Part shown: positions 4,124 through 5,508 of the stretch, one piece after another | Position numbering within the stretch: position 1 is the first letter of the stretch | Layout: each line of letters begins with the position of its first letter | From: Deltaproteobacteria bacterium CG07_land_8_20_14_0_80_60_11 | Lineage (GTDB): Bacteria; Desulfobacterota; Desulfobaccia; Desulfobaccales; 0-14-0-80-60-11 | Direction: 5' to 3' | DNA length: 5,508 nucleotides | Assembly: GCA_002779455.1 (NCBI GenBank) | Contig: PEWM01000246.1 | Span: forward strand, 236-5,743 | Program-made: the position numbers and the translations under genes | The notes under the pieces: generated by a model | Database searches by the model: none | Told to the model about the DNA's origin: nothing | The model's input: the letters and a program-made list of their open reading frames with translations, nothing else

Positions 4124-5142
4124 AACAACCCGCGGACGGAAAAAAGATACAGACCCGCGGGTTGAACCGCCGGGATTTCCTCAAGCGGGTGGGGTACGCC
4201 TCGGCCGTGGCCCTGGGAACCTGCGGCCTGGGCCTGGCCCTGTATGACCCGAAAGGCCCCGCCCCGGCCGAGGGACAGAAGGCGTTGACCGGTTTGGGGG
4301 ATTTCAGCCGGCGCGCCATGGCCGTGGGGCAGGCAAAAATAGCCATCATCCGGGGCACGGACCGGGCGGTGATGGTCGAGCGGGGGGTTAAGGCCCTGGG
4401 AGGGATGGAGGCCTTCATCGGCAAGGGCGACCGGGTGCTCATCAAGGTCAACGCCGCCTTCGCCACCCCGGCCTCCCTGGGGGCCACCACCCACCCGGAG
4501 ACGCTCGCCGCCGTGGCCGGCCTGTGCTTCAAGGCCGGGGCGGCCCAGGTGCTGGTGACGGACAATCCCATCAATAATCCCGACAGCTGCTTCGAGATCA
4601 CCGGGCTGGCCGCGGCCGCCCGGGCCGCCGGGGCCAGGGTCATCGCCCCCCGGCCCGCCCTGTTTGTGCCCGTCAGCCTGCCCGGGGGCAAGCTCCTCCA
4701 GAATTGGCCGGTCATGGCCGGGGCCTTCACGGGCGTGAACAAGGTCATGGTGGTCTCCCCGGTCAAGGACCATCAACGCGCCGGGGCCTCCATGACCCTC
4801 AAGAATTTCTATGGCTTCCTGGGCGGGCGGCGCAACGTCTTCCACCAGGACATCAACGGCATTATCACTGAGCTGTCCCAGTTGCTCAAGCCCACCCTGT
4901 GCGTCCTGGACGGCACGGTGAGCATGATGACCAACGGCCCCACCGGCGGGTCCCTGTCCGATCTGAAGGACACCGGCACGATGGTCGTGTCCACCGACCC
5001 CGTGGCCGCCGACGCGGTAGGCCTGGAACTTTTGGGGCGCACCCTGGCCGATGTCCCCTACATTCTTATGGCGGAGCACGCCGGGGCGGGCATCGCCGAC
5101 TATCGCCGGCTCAACCCGGTGCTGCTTAACACCAGCGCTTAA
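4120..5142 (+). CDS. Tat-exported DUF362 family protein
   Basis: The 340-residue product begins at GTG 4120, overlapping the TGA of the previous gene by four bases (GTGA), with a GGGG ribosome binding core at 4111-4114. The N-terminus carries a twin-arginine signal, NRRDFLKR (16-23), followed by a weakly hydrophobic stretch to about 42, so it is probably exported folded. DUF362 hallmarks follow: RVLIKVNAAF (105-114), THPETLAAV (124-132), VLVTDNP (144-150), TLKNFYGFLGG (226-236), CVLDGTVSM (261-269) and TDPVAADAVGLELLG (292-306). Some DUF362 proteins carry ferredoxin-like Fe-S domains, but this one has only scattered cysteines (35, 136, 157, 261) and no CxxCxxC cluster. C35 follows LGT, a poor lipobox. 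Its place between a membrane-anchored protein and an Fe-S membrane protein suggests a periplasmic redox or maturation role, which is inference. The substrate is unknown. Confidence 0.88.
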   Translation: MKQPADGKKIQTRGLNRRDFLKRVGYASAVALGTCGLGLALYDPKGPAPAEGQKALTGLGDFSRRAMAVGQAKIAIIRGTDRAVMVERGVKALGGMEAFIGKGDRVLIKVNAAFATPASLGATTHPETLAAVAGLCFKAGAAQVLVTDNPINNPDSCFEITGLAAAARAAGARVIAPRPALFVPVSLPGGKLLQNWPVMAGAFTGVNKVMVVSPVKDHQRAGASMTLKNFYGFLGGRRNVFHQDINGIITELSQLLKPTLCVLDGTVSMMTNGPTGGSLSDLKDTGTMVVSTDPVAADAVGLELLGRTLADVPYILMAEHAGAGIADYRRLNPVLLNTSA

Positions 5143-5159
5143 GTCATGGGCAACCCCTC

Positions 5160-5508
5160 ATGCGCATCGTCACCGTCCGCCGCATCAGCCAAGTCTTCTT
5201 CCTGGTAATTTTCCTGTGGTTCTGCATCACGGCCACCCTGGGGGCGAATTGGTGGCAGTGGCGCGGCTGGCCCATCAACTGGATCCTGGACCTGGACCCC
5301 TTGACTGCCCTGGCCACGGTCCTGGCCACCGGCACGCTCTATGCGACCCTGACCTGGTCCCTGGTCGCCATCGTGGGCACCCTGGTCGTGGGCCGGTTTT
5401 TCTGCGGCTTTGCCTGTCCTCTGGGCACGATCAACCAGGCAACCGGCTGGGTGGCGCGGCGGGGGCTTAACCTGGCCGGCCGGGTGGAGGCCAATCGCCA
5501 CCGCCGGT
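5160..5508 (+). CDS. NapH/NosR-like 4Fe-4S membrane protein, 5' part only
   Basis: The frame is open from ATG 5160 to the window end, giving 116 codons with the 3' end missing. A hydrophobic segment at about 11-28 follows the basic start MRIVTVRR, and a second at about 62-78 runs into GRFFCGFACPLG (78-89). This CxxxCP motif (C82, C86) right after a membrane helix is typical of NapH, NosR and CcoG-type proteins, which relay electrons from quinol or inside the membrane to periplasmic partners. The ferredoxin CxxCxxCxxxCP motifs expected further on would lie beyond the window. It starts 17 bases after the DUF362 stop, so it is probably in the same operon. No strong ribosome binding site is visible. 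An ATG at 5146 in another frame gives only about 20 codons. Confidence 0.82.
   Translation, partial: MRIVTVRRISQVFFLVIFLWFCITATLGANWWQWRGWPINWILDLDPLTALATVLATGTLYATLTWSLVAIVGTLVVGRFFCGFACPLGTINQATGWVARRGLNLAGRVEANRHRR

Noticed and set aside
3943..5079. 378-codon open frame on the minus strand
   Set aside because: It is antisense to the DUF362 gene and part of its neighbour, both strongly supported; it is rich in Gly, His and Ala with no recognisable motif.
5051..5470. 139-codon plus-strand frame over the end of the DUF362 gene
   Set aside because: It lies in a different frame from both the DUF362 gene and the membrane protein starting at 5160; low-complexity His/Pro/Gly composition marks it as a shadow.

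Overview
The window looks like a piece of a GC-rich Gram-negative chromosome, most likely an anaerobic member of the Desulfobacterota (the old Deltaproteobacteria). This is an inference. It rests on a PEP-CTERM/VPLP-type sorting tail, on the set DUF6599-like protein / Tat-exported DUF362 protein / NapH-type Fe-S membrane protein, and on spacers packed with short palindromic repeats. No rRNA, tRNA, CRISPR array, transposase or prophage gene was seen.

Layout, all genes on the + strand. (1) Positions 1-73 are the last codons and terminator hairpin of an upstream gene. They are a near copy (70 of 73 bases by eye) of the end of the next gene. (2) 321-953 encodes a secreted protein of 210 residues with a signal peptide and a C-terminal exosortase-type sorting tail; a strong terminator follows at 978-1008. 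(3) 954-1729 is a long spacer without a convincing gene. It holds a palindrome differing from core parS (the ParB site) at one of 14 positions, a 131-bp inverted-repeat element, two small tandem duplications, four CCAAGC/GCTTGG palindromes and a 62-bp hairpin repeat. (4) 1730-2893 is sucC, the beta subunit of succinyl-CoA synthetase, with no sucD after it. (5) 2950-3052 is a second MITE-like element built of three perfect hairpins. (6) 3110-5508 is a tight three-gene cluster: a membrane-anchored DUF6599-like protein, a Tat-exported DUF362 protein whose GTG start overlaps the previous stop, and the start of a NapH/NosR-like membrane protein with a CxxxCP motif, cut by the window end.

How the parts relate. 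The exported protein belongs to the cell-surface/exopolysaccharide-linked exosortase system. SucC is central metabolism and seems independent of both neighbours. The last three genes probably form one operon working at or outside the cytoplasmic membrane. Their order and the Fe-S motif suggest a redox role, but no substrate can be read from the sequence. The points most worth following are the tail-plus-terminator duplication, the parS-like site, the orphan sucC and the DUF6599-DUF362-FeS cluster.
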